DNA from: an uncultured Bacteroidales bacterium
GTDB lineage: Bacteria; Bacteroidota; Bacteroidia; Bacteroidales; Paludibacteraceae
Assembly (NCBI GenBank): GCA_902800525.1
Contig: CADCEV010000006.1
Coordinates: 44,972-108,971 of the forward strand
DNA length: 64,000 nucleotides
Direction: 5' to 3'
Of the stretch, positions 41,851 to 50,776 are shown piece after piece; position 1 is the first letter of the stretch; each line of letters starts with the position of its first letter. A program made the translations under genes and the position numbers. The notes under the pieces are model-generated. The model was not told the DNA's origin. It saw nothing but the letters and a program-made list of their open reading frames with translations, and did no database searches.

Positions 41851-43122
41851 TTATTGGTTTTCCTCTTCTTTGACCACTAACCGCGCCGTACGGCGAGTAG
41901 TCTGGCTCAGCATGATGGTACGACCGGCTTTGGCGTTCTCAATGATTTCAGGCGTTGTGTCACGAATCGTAAGAAGCGACAAATGGTCATTATAGCTGAC
42001 TTTGAAATGTTTGTTGAGTTCCTCTATCGCGGGAGACACAAAGCGCGTGTTATCCACACAGACAGAGATCGTTACGGCGGAGGATTGAATGAGCGACACT
42101 TTGAGACGATGACGATGAATAATATCAAAAATCTCACTCAGACTCTCCTCCAAAGCGAAGGCAAAATCCTTCGCGCGCATGGTAATAAGGATTTGATTTT
42201 TGCGCCAGATATAAATCGGCACATCGACGGGTCCGACCCCGTCGGCAGCTATACGAGTGCCGGCAGCTTCCGGGTCGCCGAAAGGTTTGACATAAAGGGG
42301 TATCTCTTTGTTTTGGAGCGGACGAATGGTTTTGGGGTGAATGACTTGCGCCCCGGAATAACTCAGTTCGACCGCATCCTGGTATCGTAGCGAAGGAATG
42401 AGCACGGTATTGGGTTCAATACGCGGATCGGCATTGAGAATACCCGGCACATCTTTCCATATCGTTACCGACTCGGCATCGAGGTAGTTTGCCAGCAATG
42501 CAGCGGTATAGTCCGAACCCTCGCGGCCGAGTGTGGTTCGCTTGCCGTCGGCCGTTCCACCGAGAAAACCTTGGGTAACGACCACCTGCGGACGATTCGC
42601 TCTGTTCCATCCGGCACGAATGACGGAAGCGCTCGTTTCGCTGTCCACCACCGCTTCACGCCAAGTATGATCCGTCCGGAGCAGTTTGGGAATATTCCAC
42701 CACTCGACCGAAATACCTTGTTTGAGCAGATAGACGGCAATGATCTGCGTGGACATAATCTCACCCATTGAAACGACCTGGTCGTAGTTCTCATCGAACG
42801 GCAACGTGGGGTCATAAGGGATCTCGCCTTGCAGACGAATATCTACTCCGGGCTGCAGACCGAGTTCTTTCATAATCGCCACATGGAAATCAATGATATC
42901 TACCCATTGATTAAGCGCTTGCTCTTCCTTCCCGGCATCCAAAAACTCGACTACCCGTTCGAGGGCATTGGTCGTCTTTCCCATTGCGGAAATTACGACC
43001 ATGAGACCATCATTGGTCAAAGGTCGTTGCTCCTGCAGGGCGAGTCGTACAATCCGCTCTACGTTCCGGACGCCTGCTGCGTCCTTGACCGATGCTCCTC
43101 CAAACTTATATACCCGAGTCAT
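41851..43122 (-). CDS. lysC: Aspartate kinase
   Basis: 423 residues. Phosphorylates aspartate at the head of lysine, threonine and methionine synthesis. VYKFGGASVKDAAGVRN (kinase N-terminal motif), TLGREGSDYTAALLANYL (about 206-223), and C-terminal ACT regions (VSLIQSSAVTISVCVDN) are seen. No homoserine dehydrogenase domain is attached. It precedes the yitT gene by 2 bp. Confidence 0.94.
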   Translation of the reverse strand: MTRVYKFGGASVKDAAGVRNVERIVRLALQEQRPLTNDGLMVVISAMGKTTNALERVVEFLDAGKEEQALNQWVDIIDFHVAIMKELGLQPGVDIRLQGEIPYDPTLPFDENYDQVVSMGEIMSTQIIAVYLLKQGISVEWWNIPKLLRTDHTWREAVVDSETSASVIRAGWNRANRPQVVVTQGFLGGTADGKRTTLGREGSDYTAALLANYLDAESVTIWKDVPGILNADPRIEPNTVLIPSLRYQDAVELSYSGAQVIHPKTIRPLQNKEIPLYVKPFGDPEAAGTRIAADGVGPVDVPIYIWRKNQILITMRAKDFAFALEESLSEIFDIIHRHRLKVSLIQSSAVTISVCVDNTRFVSPAIEELNKHFKVSYNDHLSLLTIRDTTPEIIENAKAGRTIMLSQTTRRTARLVVKEEENQ

Positions 43123-43129
43123 TTACTAA

Positions 43130-43606
43130 TTACAGATTCGCCATACGTATGGCAGTGTATGCGCCTTCGATACCTTTGTTGCCGAGTTTGCCTCCGCAAC
43201 GGTCGAGCGCTTGTTGTTGGTTCAAAACCGTCAGAACAGAGAAGATTACAGGCACTTTGCCTTGTGCATTGAGTGCCGCCACACCTTGGGTCACCGACTG
43301 ACAAACATAATCGAAGTGCGGCGTGTCGCCTTGAATAACGCAGCCAATGACGATAATGGCATCCACGCGTTCCTCTTTCATAATACGCGCAGCGCCAAAC
43401 GTCAGTTCCACCGTGCCGGGCACATGGAGAACCGTGATATTCTCCTCCTCTACCCCGTGTTTGACGAAGGTATCCATAGCCCCTTGCGCCATCGCATAGG
43501 TGATCTCGCTGTTCCAATCGGCTACAACAATAGCATAGCGCTGACGTCCGAGAACATCAGCGCTAGGCAGTTGATTTACATCGTATTTGGATAAATCCGT
43601 TGTCAT
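43130..43606 (-). CDS. ribH: 6,7-dimethyl-8-ribityllumazine synthase
   Basis: 158 residues. It performs the penultimate step of riboflavin synthesis and forms icosahedral or pentameric shells. Substrate residues are in VADWNSEITYAMAQGA, VLHVPGTVELTFGA, IVIGCVIQGDTPHFDYVCQSVTQG, and VIFSVLTVLNQQQALDRCGGKLGNKG. It follows the TPR gene by 12 bp and precedes lysC by 7 bp. No FMN riboswitch is present here. Confidence 0.96.
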   Translation of the reverse strand: MTTDLSKYDVNQLPSADVLGRQRYAIVVADWNSEITYAMAQGAMDTFVKHGVEEENITVLHVPGTVELTFGAARIMKEERVDAIIVIGCVIQGDTPHFDYVCQSVTQGVAALNAQGKVPVIFSVLTVLNQQQALDRCGGKLGNKGIEGAYTAIRMANL

Positions 43607-43618
43607 GAAATGTACGAT

Positions 43619-44302
43619 TTATTCAGCGATAGCGATATATTTGTCGATATCTTGCGCCTCTGCGGAAGAAGGATAATTCTCCTTGATAGCTTTGAACGCT
43701 TTGAGTGCTTTTGCCTTCTGACCTTCGTGCAGATAAACGATACCTGCTTTCTTGAGGCTCATCGGAGCGATCATGTCGTTACCGGATTTAGCGGCATTCT
43801 CAAATGCGCTGGCTGCTTTGCCGTACTCACCGAGCTCTACATAAGCGTCACCGAGCAGCTGATTAGCAGCCGGATCAATGTTCAGGTCATCTGCCGAGAA
43901 TTTCTTGAGATACTTAGCGGCATTCTCATAATCGCCCTTCTCATAATAGCAGATACCGGCGTACAAAGCAGCCAATTCGCCTTGTTGATAAAGGCTGTAC
44001 TCCTCTGCGATTGCCTCAAAACCGATGCATTCCGCCTCGTCACCATTGAGGGCTTTGTCGAAATCACCTGCCATGAAATAGACCACAGCTTTGGCGTTCT
44101 CGTTGGAAGCCTCCAGTGCTTTAGGTTTGATAATGTACTGATTGATAGCGATAATACCGATTACAACTACGGCGATACCGCATACAATCCAACTAATGAG
44201 GTTTGCGTTGTCCTCGATCCATTTTCCGGCGCCGGTCAGCGCCTCGTTTACTTCTTGCAATTGTTCGTCTTCTTTTACGAACTCATCTTTCTTTTTTGCC
44301 AT
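43619..44302 (-). CDS. Membrane-anchored tetratricopeptide-repeat protein
   Basis: 227 residues. A charged cytoplasmic start (MAKKKDEFVKEDEQLQEVNEAL), a membrane segment (LISWIVCGIAVVVIGIIAI, about 37-55), then TPR helices (LAALYAGICYYEKGDYENAAKYLKKFSADD, NQLLGDAYVELGEYGKAASAFENAAK). It resembles the Bacteroidetes YfgM-like group, which is linked to secretion or envelope quality control. First gene of a string ending at manA, with its own promoter. Confidence 0.82.
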   Translation of the reverse strand: MAKKKDEFVKEDEQLQEVNEALTGAGKWIEDNANLISWIVCGIAVVVIGIIAINQYIIKPKALEASNENAKAVVYFMAGDFDKALNGDEAECIGFEAIAEEYSLYQQGELAALYAGICYYEKGDYENAAKYLKKFSADDLNIDPAANQLLGDAYVELGEYGKAASAFENAAKSGNDMIAPMSLKKAGIVYLHEGQKAKALKAFKAIKENYPSSAEAQDIDKYIAIAE

Positions 44303-44376
44303 TTTATTTGAATATTTTATTGTTTACAATAATGCGGTTTGGTCCATGTTCATACACATTAAACCAAAATCGGCTA

Positions 44377-44408
44377 CAAAGGTACTACTTTTTTTTGAAT
44401 TATGCAAG
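44377..44408 (-). promoter_or_regulatory. Promoter of the TPR-ribH-lysC gene string
   Basis: Minus strand CTTG (44408-44405), 20-nt spacer starting CATAATTC, TACCTTTG (44384-44377). Confidence 0.72.
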
Positions 44409-44459
44409 TTTTTGTGCATTTTTTTAAAAGCAAAGCCCTTTTTATCTCTTTTTCCGGCT

Positions 44460-45842
44460 TCAGCAGTCGTTCTTTGCGTATTCTTTATAGAATTCCGTGA
44501 CGGCAATGATACCTTTCTCCCACACTTCCAAATCCATGGATTCGTTAGGCGAATGGATCGCATTCTGCTCCAGACCGAAGCCCATGAGGATCGTTTTGCA
44601 GCCCAATATCTGCTCAAACGCCGCGATAATAGGGATCGATCCTCCGCGGCGCGCGGCTAACGGCCGTTTGCCAAAGGCGATCTCAAAGCCCTTTTCGGCG
44701 GCTTTGTATGCCGGGATATCAATAGGACAGACATAGCCTTGACCGCCATGCATCGGAGTGACCTTCAGACGGACTCCTTGCGGCTTGATTGTTTGGAGAT
44801 AGTCGATGAACGCCTGCGATATTTTCTCATGATCCTGATTTGCCACGAGCCGGCAGGACACTTTGGCAAAGGCTTTGGAGGGCAGTACGGTCTTCGAGCC
44901 CTCGCCGGTATAACCGCCCCAAATGCCGCACACATCAAAGGACGGACGGCAGGAGTTGCGCTCCAAGGTACTATATCCCTTTTCGCCGAACACATCGTCC
45001 ACATCGATTGCAGCATTGTATTTCTCCTGCGAGAAAGGTATCTGCGCTATCATCCGGCGCTCCTCCTCCGGAATAGGCAGCACATCGTCATAGAAGCCCG
45101 GAATAGTGATGCGTCCGTCGGCATCCACCACTTTGGAAATCATCTCGCAGAGGGCGTTGACGGGGTTCTTCACCGCTCCGCCGAAATGACCGGAATGGAG
45201 GTCTCTGTTCGGACCGTCCACTTCTATCTGCCAATACGCCAAACCGCGGAGACCGGTAGTGATAGAAGGGGTCTCTTTGCCGATCATGGAGGTGTCGGAA
45301 ACCAAGATAATATCTGCCTTCAGGAGTTCTTTATGCTCCTCTAAGAATGCCTCCAAAGACGGTGAACCGATCTCTTCTTCGCCCTCAAAAATAAACTTGA
45401 CGTTGCATCGCAGTTGCCCCGTTTGCGCCATATACTCAAACGCTTTGGCTTGAATCATCGCCTGTCCTTTGTCATCATCCGCTCCGCGGGCATACAACCT
45501 TCCATCACGGATCGACGGCTCCCACGGATCGGAATGCCACTGCTCCAAAGGCTCTACCGGCATGACGTCGTAATGGGCATAGACCAGGACCGTGGGTATT
45601 GGAGAATTGACATTTGATAATTGACAATTATACTCCGCATAGACGAACGGATTTCCTGCGGAAGGAAGGACTTCGGCTTTCTGGCAGCCGGCTTGGAGAA
45701 GCAGCTCTTTCCAACGCTCCGCACAACGGGTCATGTCGGTTTTATGCTCGGCTTGACAACTCACACTCGGAATGCGAATCAGACTCGTCCATTCCTCCAT
45801 AAATCGTGCCCTATGGGCATCAATATACTCTTTAATTGACAT
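44460..45842 (-). CDS. M20 family metallo-dipeptidase
   Basis: 460 residues from the ATG at 45842; the longer frame crosses the promoter. Di-zinc site residues are in LVYAHYDVMPVEP (His, Asp), ARGADDDKGQ and FIFEGEEEIGSPS (Glu-Glu). The rest, including the dimer domain and the C-terminal LMGFGLEQNAIHSPNESMDLEVW, is normal for CNDP-like dipeptidases of about 455 residues. In frame, YAEY is followed by NCQLSNVNSPIP, encoded by a fuzzy AATTGTCAATT-like repeat where relatives have a short loop. It is cytoplasmic. Divergent from the GH13 gene through overlapping promoters. Confidence 0.92.
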   Translation of the reverse strand: MSIKEYIDAHRARFMEEWTSLIRIPSVSCQAEHKTDMTRCAERWKELLLQAGCQKAEVLPSAGNPFVYAEYNCQLSNVNSPIPTVLVYAHYDVMPVEPLEQWHSDPWEPSIRDGRLYARGADDDKGQAMIQAKAFEYMAQTGQLRCNVKFIFEGEEEIGSPSLEAFLEEHKELLKADIILVSDTSMIGKETPSITTGLRGLAYWQIEVDGPNRDLHSGHFGGAVKNPVNALCEMISKVVDADGRITIPGFYDDVLPIPEEERRMIAQIPFSQEKYNAAIDVDDVFGEKGYSTLERNSCRPSFDVCGIWGGYTGEGSKTVLPSKAFAKVSCRLVANQDHEKISQAFIDYLQTIKPQGVRLKVTPMHGGQGYVCPIDIPAYKAAEKGFEIAFGKRPLAARRGGSIPIIAAFEQILGCKTILMGFGLEQNAIHSPNESMDLEVWEKGIIAVTEFYKEYAKNDC

Positions 45843-45860
45843 AAGCAACAAATTTTTGTG

Positions 45861-45908
45861 CAAAATTACAAAAAAAATTGCATATATCAAAATTATTTTG
45901 TAATTTTG
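45861..45908. promoter_or_regulatory. Divergent overlapping promoters (M20 dipeptidase / GH13 lipoprotein)
   Basis: Plus strand: ATTG (45877-45880), 20 nt, TAATTTTG (45901-45908). Minus strand: TTTG (45891-45888), 19 nt, TAATTTTG (45868-45861). Both -33 boxes lie in the same 15 bp. The arms GTGCAAAATTACA and TGTAATTTTGCAC are perfect reverse complements. Confidence 0.78.
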
Positions 45909-45928
45909 CACCGTAAAACGTTATTACC

Positions 45929-47899
45929 ATGAAAAAAACAATCTTTTTCTTCTCTGTTTTGCTCTGTTTGGCATCTTGCCAACAGCAATCAATCAACGCA
46001 CATTTTATTGCGCAAAGTAAACCTATTATGCCGGTTCGGATGAATGCCGACACGATGCACATTGTAATGACCGACTATGCGCCGGCGCTCTTCGGCGAAG
46101 GCAAGCAGTTGTGGGTAGAAACGATGGATCTCATCGACGAAGGACGCATCACCGCTATCAGTTACAGCGACAAAAGCGGCAGTTTTGCTATTCCTGTCCT
46201 GCCGAACAAACCGGTGATCCAGAGTCTGATCTCCAAGAGTTATGCCGACGGCAAGCTGTGTGTAGGCTTTTTCGACGGATTCAAGGATCCTCATTTTGCT
46301 GCGTATATTCAGAATATACCGCTGGATGAAAGTCTCTGGAGCGCCAATGAAGACAACACCTGGACGCTGGATCTGACAGCCGTTCCGGCTATCAAGGGTC
46401 GCAGTTACCTGCGTATTTTCGCGGAGAATGACGAATACCTCTTCAACGACCTGTTGTTACCGATGGAGGACGGCAAAATCGTCACCAAGGCTTCGCAGTT
46501 AAACCGTCATGACCCGCAAGCGCAAGTGCTGTACTCGCTGATGATCGACCGTTTTTACAACGGCAACACCGCGAACGATTGGAAAATGAACAGCCCCGAA
46601 GTGCTGGATATAGTGGATTATCAAGGCGGCGACATCGCCGGTATTACCGCAAAGATCAGCGAGGGCTATTTCGACCGGCTTGGTGTGAACACCCTGTGGA
46701 TCAGCCCGATCACCCAAAACCCGTGGGACGCGTGGGGCTGCTATCCGTTCAAAAACGGCAATAAATATGACCCCTCGAAGACGTATACCAAGTTCAGCGG
46801 ATATCATGGCTACTGGCCTATTTATGCGACGGCATTGGACAGCCGTTTCGGTACGCCGGACGAGTTACGCACCTTATTAGATACCGCGCACGCGCACGAG
46901 ATAAACGTGGTATTGGATTATGTGGCGAATCACATGCATATCAATTCTCCTACCTTGCAAGCGCACCCCAATTGGCATACGGATTCGATTCTGCCGGACG
47001 GAAGACGGAACTTCGAGTTATGGGACGATGCACGTCTGACCACTTGGTTCGACAAGCATATTCCGACCTTGGATCTGGAGCGTGAAGAGGTATGCGAGGC
47101 CATGACCGACAGCGCGCTGTACTGGCTCGCCAACTATGACTTGGACGGTTTCCGCCACGATGCTTGCAAGCATATTCCCGAGGGGTACTGGCGTATGTTG
47201 GGTCAGAAGATCGCGAATCGCTGGCCGGGACGTCCGATATGGATGATCGGTGAGACCTACGGCAGCCCTGAGTTGATCGGCAGTTACGTCAAGAGCGGTA
47301 TGTTGGATGCACAGTTTGATTTCAACGTCTATTTCACGACCCGCGAAGCGATCTGCGGCTTGAAAGGCATGGACCAAGTGTTAGCGAACGAACTCACCTC
47401 TCTACGCACATACGGAGCACACCACACGATGGGAAACATCTCCGGAAACCATGACCAAATACGTTTTGCATCTATCGCCGGTGGCGCTATCGATATCGCG
47501 AGTCAAGGCAAGGAGGAAGGCTGGACGCAAAACATCGGTATCGGCGATGCCGATAAAGCCTATAAACGTGCGCTGCTCTTGGAAGTACTGAATATGACCT
47601 TACCCGGCGTGCCCTGTATTTACCAGGGAGACGAGTATGCCGAAGTGGGCGCCAACGATCCTGACAACCGCCATATGATGCGTTTTGAGGGACTCAACGA
47701 AGAGGAACAGAAAATGCGGGACGAGGTAACGAAACTGATCCATATGCGTAGAAACAGTATGGCGTTGCTCTACGGAGATCTTATTCCGCTGATCGACAGA
47801 CCGGACGAGATCATCTATCTGCGCGTCTATTTGGGAGAAATCATCACCATCAAGATCGACCGCAAGAATTTGACCTATAGCATTGAAGAAAACAAATAA
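45929..47899 (+). CDS. GH13 alpha-amylase-family lipoprotein
   Basis: 656 residues. MKKTIFFFSVLLCLASC is a lipoprotein signal (Cys 17). The first about 190 residues form a beta-rich N-terminal part. The barrel starts near LYSLMIDRFYNG; catalytic residues are Asp in LDGFRHDACKHIP, Glu in IWMIGETYG, and Asp in SGNHDQIRF. A short C-terminal beta domain follows. It probably degrades maltodextrins or starch at the cell surface or in the periplasm, with the second GH13 gene 20 bp downstream. No SusCD or regulator is adjacent. Confidence 0.9.
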   Translation: MKKTIFFFSVLLCLASCQQQSINAHFIAQSKPIMPVRMNADTMHIVMTDYAPALFGEGKQLWVETMDLIDEGRITAISYSDKSGSFAIPVLPNKPVIQSLISKSYADGKLCVGFFDGFKDPHFAAYIQNIPLDESLWSANEDNTWTLDLTAVPAIKGRSYLRIFAENDEYLFNDLLLPMEDGKIVTKASQLNRHDPQAQVLYSLMIDRFYNGNTANDWKMNSPEVLDIVDYQGGDIAGITAKISEGYFDRLGVNTLWISPITQNPWDAWGCYPFKNGNKYDPSKTYTKFSGYHGYWPIYATALDSRFGTPDELRTLLDTAHAHEINVVLDYVANHMHINSPTLQAHPNWHTDSILPDGRRNFELWDDARLTTWFDKHIPTLDLEREEVCEAMTDSALYWLANYDLDGFRHDACKHIPEGYWRMLGQKIANRWPGRPIWMIGETYGSPELIGSYVKSGMLDAQFDFNVYFTTREAICGLKGMDQVLANELTSLRTYGAHHTMGNISGNHDQIRFASIAGGAIDIASQGKEEGWTQNIGIGDADKAYKRALLLEVLNMTLPGVPCIYQGDEYAEVGANDPDNRHMMRFEGLNEEEQKMRDEVTKLIHMRRNSMALLYGDLIPLIDRPDEIIYLRVYLGEIITIKIDRKNLTYSIEENK

Positions 47900-47919
47900 A
47901 TAAAAAAAAATCTATCTTT

Positions 47920-49260
47920 ATGAAAAAAACTTTGCTCTTTGCGCTCACCGCGCTGATGATGGTGAGTTGCGCAAAACAGGAGATGCGTCACCCCAAATGG
48001 GCGTATGACGCGACGATCTATGAGTTAAACGTTCGTCAGGCTACAGACGAAGGTACTTTTCAGGCAGCAGAGGCACTCCTCCCTACTCTGCGCGAAAACG
48101 GCATTGACATCATTTGGGTGATGCCTTGTCAGCCGATTGGTGTTATTACCCGCAAAGGTACCTTGGGCAGTTACTACTCCATCATCGACTACTGTGCTAT
48201 TAACCCTGAGTTTGGTACGCGCGCTGACTTCGAGCATTTCTTGGCAGCTGCTCATAAGAAAGGCTTTAAGGTCATACTCGATTGGGTTGCTAATCACACC
48301 GCGCCGGACAGCGAATGGACCAAAAACGAAGGCTGGCATTACCGCGACAGTTTGGGTAATTTGATGGTTCAATACGATTGGACTGACATCTCCAAACTCA
48401 ATTATGAGAATCAGGACATGCGCGACGCGATGCTCAAAGCGATGCACTGGTGGATGGATAGTATCGGCATTGATGGTTTCCGTTGCGACGTGGCGGGCGA
48501 AGTGCCGACCGATTTCTGGAATTGGGCAATGGGCGATCTGCGCAAGACGCATCCGGGTATGTTCACCCTTGCGGAGGATGAGGACAAAGCCGACGAACTG
48601 ACCGAAACGGCTTTCGACATGTACTACGGATGGACTTTGCACAAACTCATGAACGGTGTAGCGCAAGGCAAGAACAATGTGGAAGATTTGTGGAATTACT
48701 TCGCGAAAGCAGACAGCACCATTCGCCCCGAGGCTATTCGTATGAATTTCATCAGCAATCACGATGAGAACAGCTGGGCAGGAACGGAGTTCGAACGTAT
48801 GGGCGACGCAGTGGATCTGTTCGCCGCATTCACCTATGTAGTACCCGGTATGCCGATGATCTACACCGGTCAGTTATGCGGAAACCACCACCGTTTGGAG
48901 TTCTTTGAGAAAGACCTCATTGATACGGACGAGAACTACGCCAAAGCAGCACTCTATCAGAAGTTGAATGCGTTCCGTGTACGCAACAAAGCGGTTTTCA
49001 GTCCCGAAGCAGGAGCACCGATGGAGCGTCTCAATGCGGATAACGAGCATGTTTTTGCATGCGTGCGCAGCAAAGCCGGCAAATGGTACACCAACACCGT
49101 AATCGCCGTAATGAACATGAGCGCAGAGCAGCAAGAGGTGACGTTGGATCTGAACGGACACGAAGGCAAGTACCAATGTATCTGCGGCAAGGAATGTCAA
49201 TTAGAAGCTAAACAAAGCTTCACCTTGAAGCCGTGGGAATATAAGATTTTCGAGAAATAA
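47920..49260 (+). CDS. GH13 alpha-amylase-family lipoprotein (second)
   Basis: 446 residues. MKKTLLFALTALMMVSC is a lipoprotein signal. The GH13 barrel has few extra domains: YELNVRQATDEGTF, KVILDWVANHTAPDSEW, nucleophile Asp in GIDGFRCDVAGEVP, Glu in FTLAEDEDKADEL, and Asp in FISNHDENSWAGTEF. A small C-terminal beta domain ends in EYKIFEK. It is shorter than its neighbour and belongs to a different GH13 subgroup, so the two genes probably have complementary specificities. They form one operon that ends at a terminator. Confidence 0.9.
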   Translation: MKKTLLFALTALMMVSCAKQEMRHPKWAYDATIYELNVRQATDEGTFQAAEALLPTLRENGIDIIWVMPCQPIGVITRKGTLGSYYSIIDYCAINPEFGTRADFEHFLAAAHKKGFKVILDWVANHTAPDSEWTKNEGWHYRDSLGNLMVQYDWTDISKLNYENQDMRDAMLKAMHWWMDSIGIDGFRCDVAGEVPTDFWNWAMGDLRKTHPGMFTLAEDEDKADELTETAFDMYYGWTLHKLMNGVAQGKNNVEDLWNYFAKADSTIRPEAIRMNFISNHDENSWAGTEFERMGDAVDLFAAFTYVVPGMPMIYTGQLCGNHHRLEFFEKDLIDTDENYAKAALYQKLNAFRVRNKAVFSPEAGAPMERLNADNEHVFACVRSKAGKWYTNTVIAVMNMSAEQQEVTLDLNGHEGKYQCICGKECQLEAKQSFTLKPWEYKIFEK

Positions 49261-49317
49261 GATTCTCAATTAACATTGTGCATTGTAAATTGTGAATTGT
49301 AAATTGTGCATTGTAAA

Positions 49318-49348
49318 AACTCCCGGACGCGCAGTTCGGGAGTTTTTT
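49318..49348. terminator. Intrinsic terminator after the GH13 pair
   Basis: AACTCCCG (49318-49325) pairs with CGGGAGTT (49337-49344) and six T's run to 49346 on the plus strand. The AATTGT/GTGCATTG fuzzy repeats at 49266-49317 precede it. Confidence 0.88.
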
Positions 49349-49389
49349 CGTGCCCTTTAGGGCTAAGAATTGTGAAATGTGAATTGTGA

Positions 49390-50130
49390 TTATGCCATCG
49401 CTCCGTTGACCTGAATGACTTGACCGGAGACGTATGACGCGAGGTCGGAGGCGAGGAAAAGAGCTACTTTGGCTACCTCTTCGGGCGCACCGCCACGACG
49501 CATCGGGATCATCGAAACGAATTGCTGGAGCGTCTCTTCGCTGAGCGCTTTGGTCATATCGGTGATGATAAATCCAGGGGCGATGGCGTTTGCACGCACT
49601 CCGCGGGCGCCTAACTCTTTGGCTACGGACTTGGTGAGGGCAATGATACCGGCTTTGGATGCGGCGTAGTTGGCTTGTCCGGCGTTACCGTTAATTCCGA
49701 CTACCGAACTGAGGGAGATGATCGAGCCGCTGCGCTGGCGCATCATTAGCGGAGTGACCGCATGCGTGAAGTTAAACGCCGATTTGAGGTTCACTTGGAT
49801 CACTTGGTCCCACTGCTCCTCGGTCATGCGCATGATCAGTGTATCGCGGGTAATGCCGGCGTTATTGACTAAAATATCGATGCGCCCGAAATCTTTCACC
49901 ACCTCTTCTACTACTTTGTGGGCGGCTTCGAAATCTGCGGCATTCGAGGCATACGCCTGCACTTGGACACCCAAAGCTTGGAGTTCGTTGACGGTCTCCA
50001 TTGCCGTCTCGTTCAGTTCCAAATCGGTGAAGGCGATGTTTGCTCCCTCACGCGCAAAGGCCAAAGCTATCTGTTTGCCTATTCCACGGGCTGCGCCGGT
50101 GATCAGGGCCACTTTATTCTCTAATAACAT
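49390..50130 (-). CDS. fabG: 3-oxoacyl-ACP reductase
   Basis: 246 residues. SDR enzyme that reduces 3-ketoacyl-ACP in fatty acid elongation. Motifs: ALITGAARGIGKQIALAFAREGAN, DILVNNAGITRDTLIMRM, catalytic Ser/Tyr/Lys in ISLSSVVGINGNAGQANYAASKAG, and APGFIITDMT. Normal length. It sits alone after a gap of fuzzy TTTAACAG repeats. Confidence 0.95.
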   Translation of the reverse strand: MLLENKVALITGAARGIGKQIALAFAREGANIAFTDLELNETAMETVNELQALGVQVQAYASNAADFEAAHKVVEEVVKDFGRIDILVNNAGITRDTLIMRMTEEQWDQVIQVNLKSAFNFTHAVTPLMMRQRSGSIISLSSVVGINGNAGQANYAASKAGIIALTKSVAKELGARGVRANAIAPGFIITDMTKALSEETLQQFVSMIPMRRGGAPEEVAKVALFLASDLASYVSGQVIQVNGAMA

Positions 50131-50132
50131 TT

Positions 50133-50195
50133 TCTAACGGTTTAACAGTTTAACAGCTTAACAATTTAACAGCTTAACAATTTAACAGTTTAACG
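50133..50195. repeat. Fuzzy TTTAACAG repeats between fabG and lptC
   Basis: Alternating TTTAACAGC and TTAACAAT words in tandem, period 8-9 and 17 bp. No promoter or gene is seen in the gap. Confidence 0.85.
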
Positions 50196-50203
50196 TGACG
50201 AAG

Positions 50204-50776
50204 TCACTTCTCTTCGATCGGGAAGACGCCGGTAGGGTGCAGGATCGTATATTTGGACATCTCCTCATTGGAATCGAACCCTACTCCCTCGATGATACTC
50301 TTCTCCCGTTTGATATGGATCGAGGTGTCGGAATAGACGCGGTGGGTCTTCTGATCCCATTTCATCTCCGGCGTATCGAACTCTTCCCCTTTGCGGTTCA
50401 AGGCATGCACATTGCCCCGCAGGGTCCATTGTTGTTGCTGCTCGTCATAGTAGGCATAATCCGCTTTGAGCGAAGCCTGCACACTGAGGTCTATATCGAA
50501 CTGCTCCATGTATATACCTTGCGGAAACTCCTGATAAGGCGGTTCGGTACGGTCATAGATGAGCCATTGAGGCGCCTCAATGCGGTAACGGGTCACACCG
50601 GAATCGGAGATCAAGGTATTGACGCTGTCCGTGATGAGGGCGGCTATCTGTTCCCGGGACTGAGTAACTTGCTCCCGGAGCTCCGCTTTCTTCCGGCACC
50701 CACAAAAAAACATGGCGAGTACCAAAGAGGCACTCGCCATGAGTGAATATTTAACGGATATTCGTGGTCTCACCAA
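50204..50776 (-). CDS. lptC: LptC-like LPS export periplasmic protein
   Basis: 190 residues. A membrane or lipoprotein signal (ISVKYSLMASASLVLAMFFCGC, Cys near 27) is followed by a coiled stretch and a beta-jellyroll: YRIEAPQWLIYDR, YMEQFDIDLSVQASLKADYAYYDEQQQQWTLRGNVHALNRKGEEFDTPEMKWDQKTHRVYSDTSIHI. Those features match the LptC/OstA-like fold that hands LPS from the inner membrane to LptA. Its start overlaps the TPR gene by 26 bp. Confidence 0.82.
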   Translation of the reverse strand: MVRPRISVKYSLMASASLVLAMFFCGCRKKAELREQVTQSREQIAALITDSVNTLISDSGVTRYRIEAPQWLIYDRTEPPYQEFPQGIYMEQFDIDLSVQASLKADYAYYDEQQQQWTLRGNVHALNRKGEEFDTPEMKWDQKTHRVYSDTSIHIKREKSIIEGVGFDSNEEMSKYTILHPTGVFPIEEK

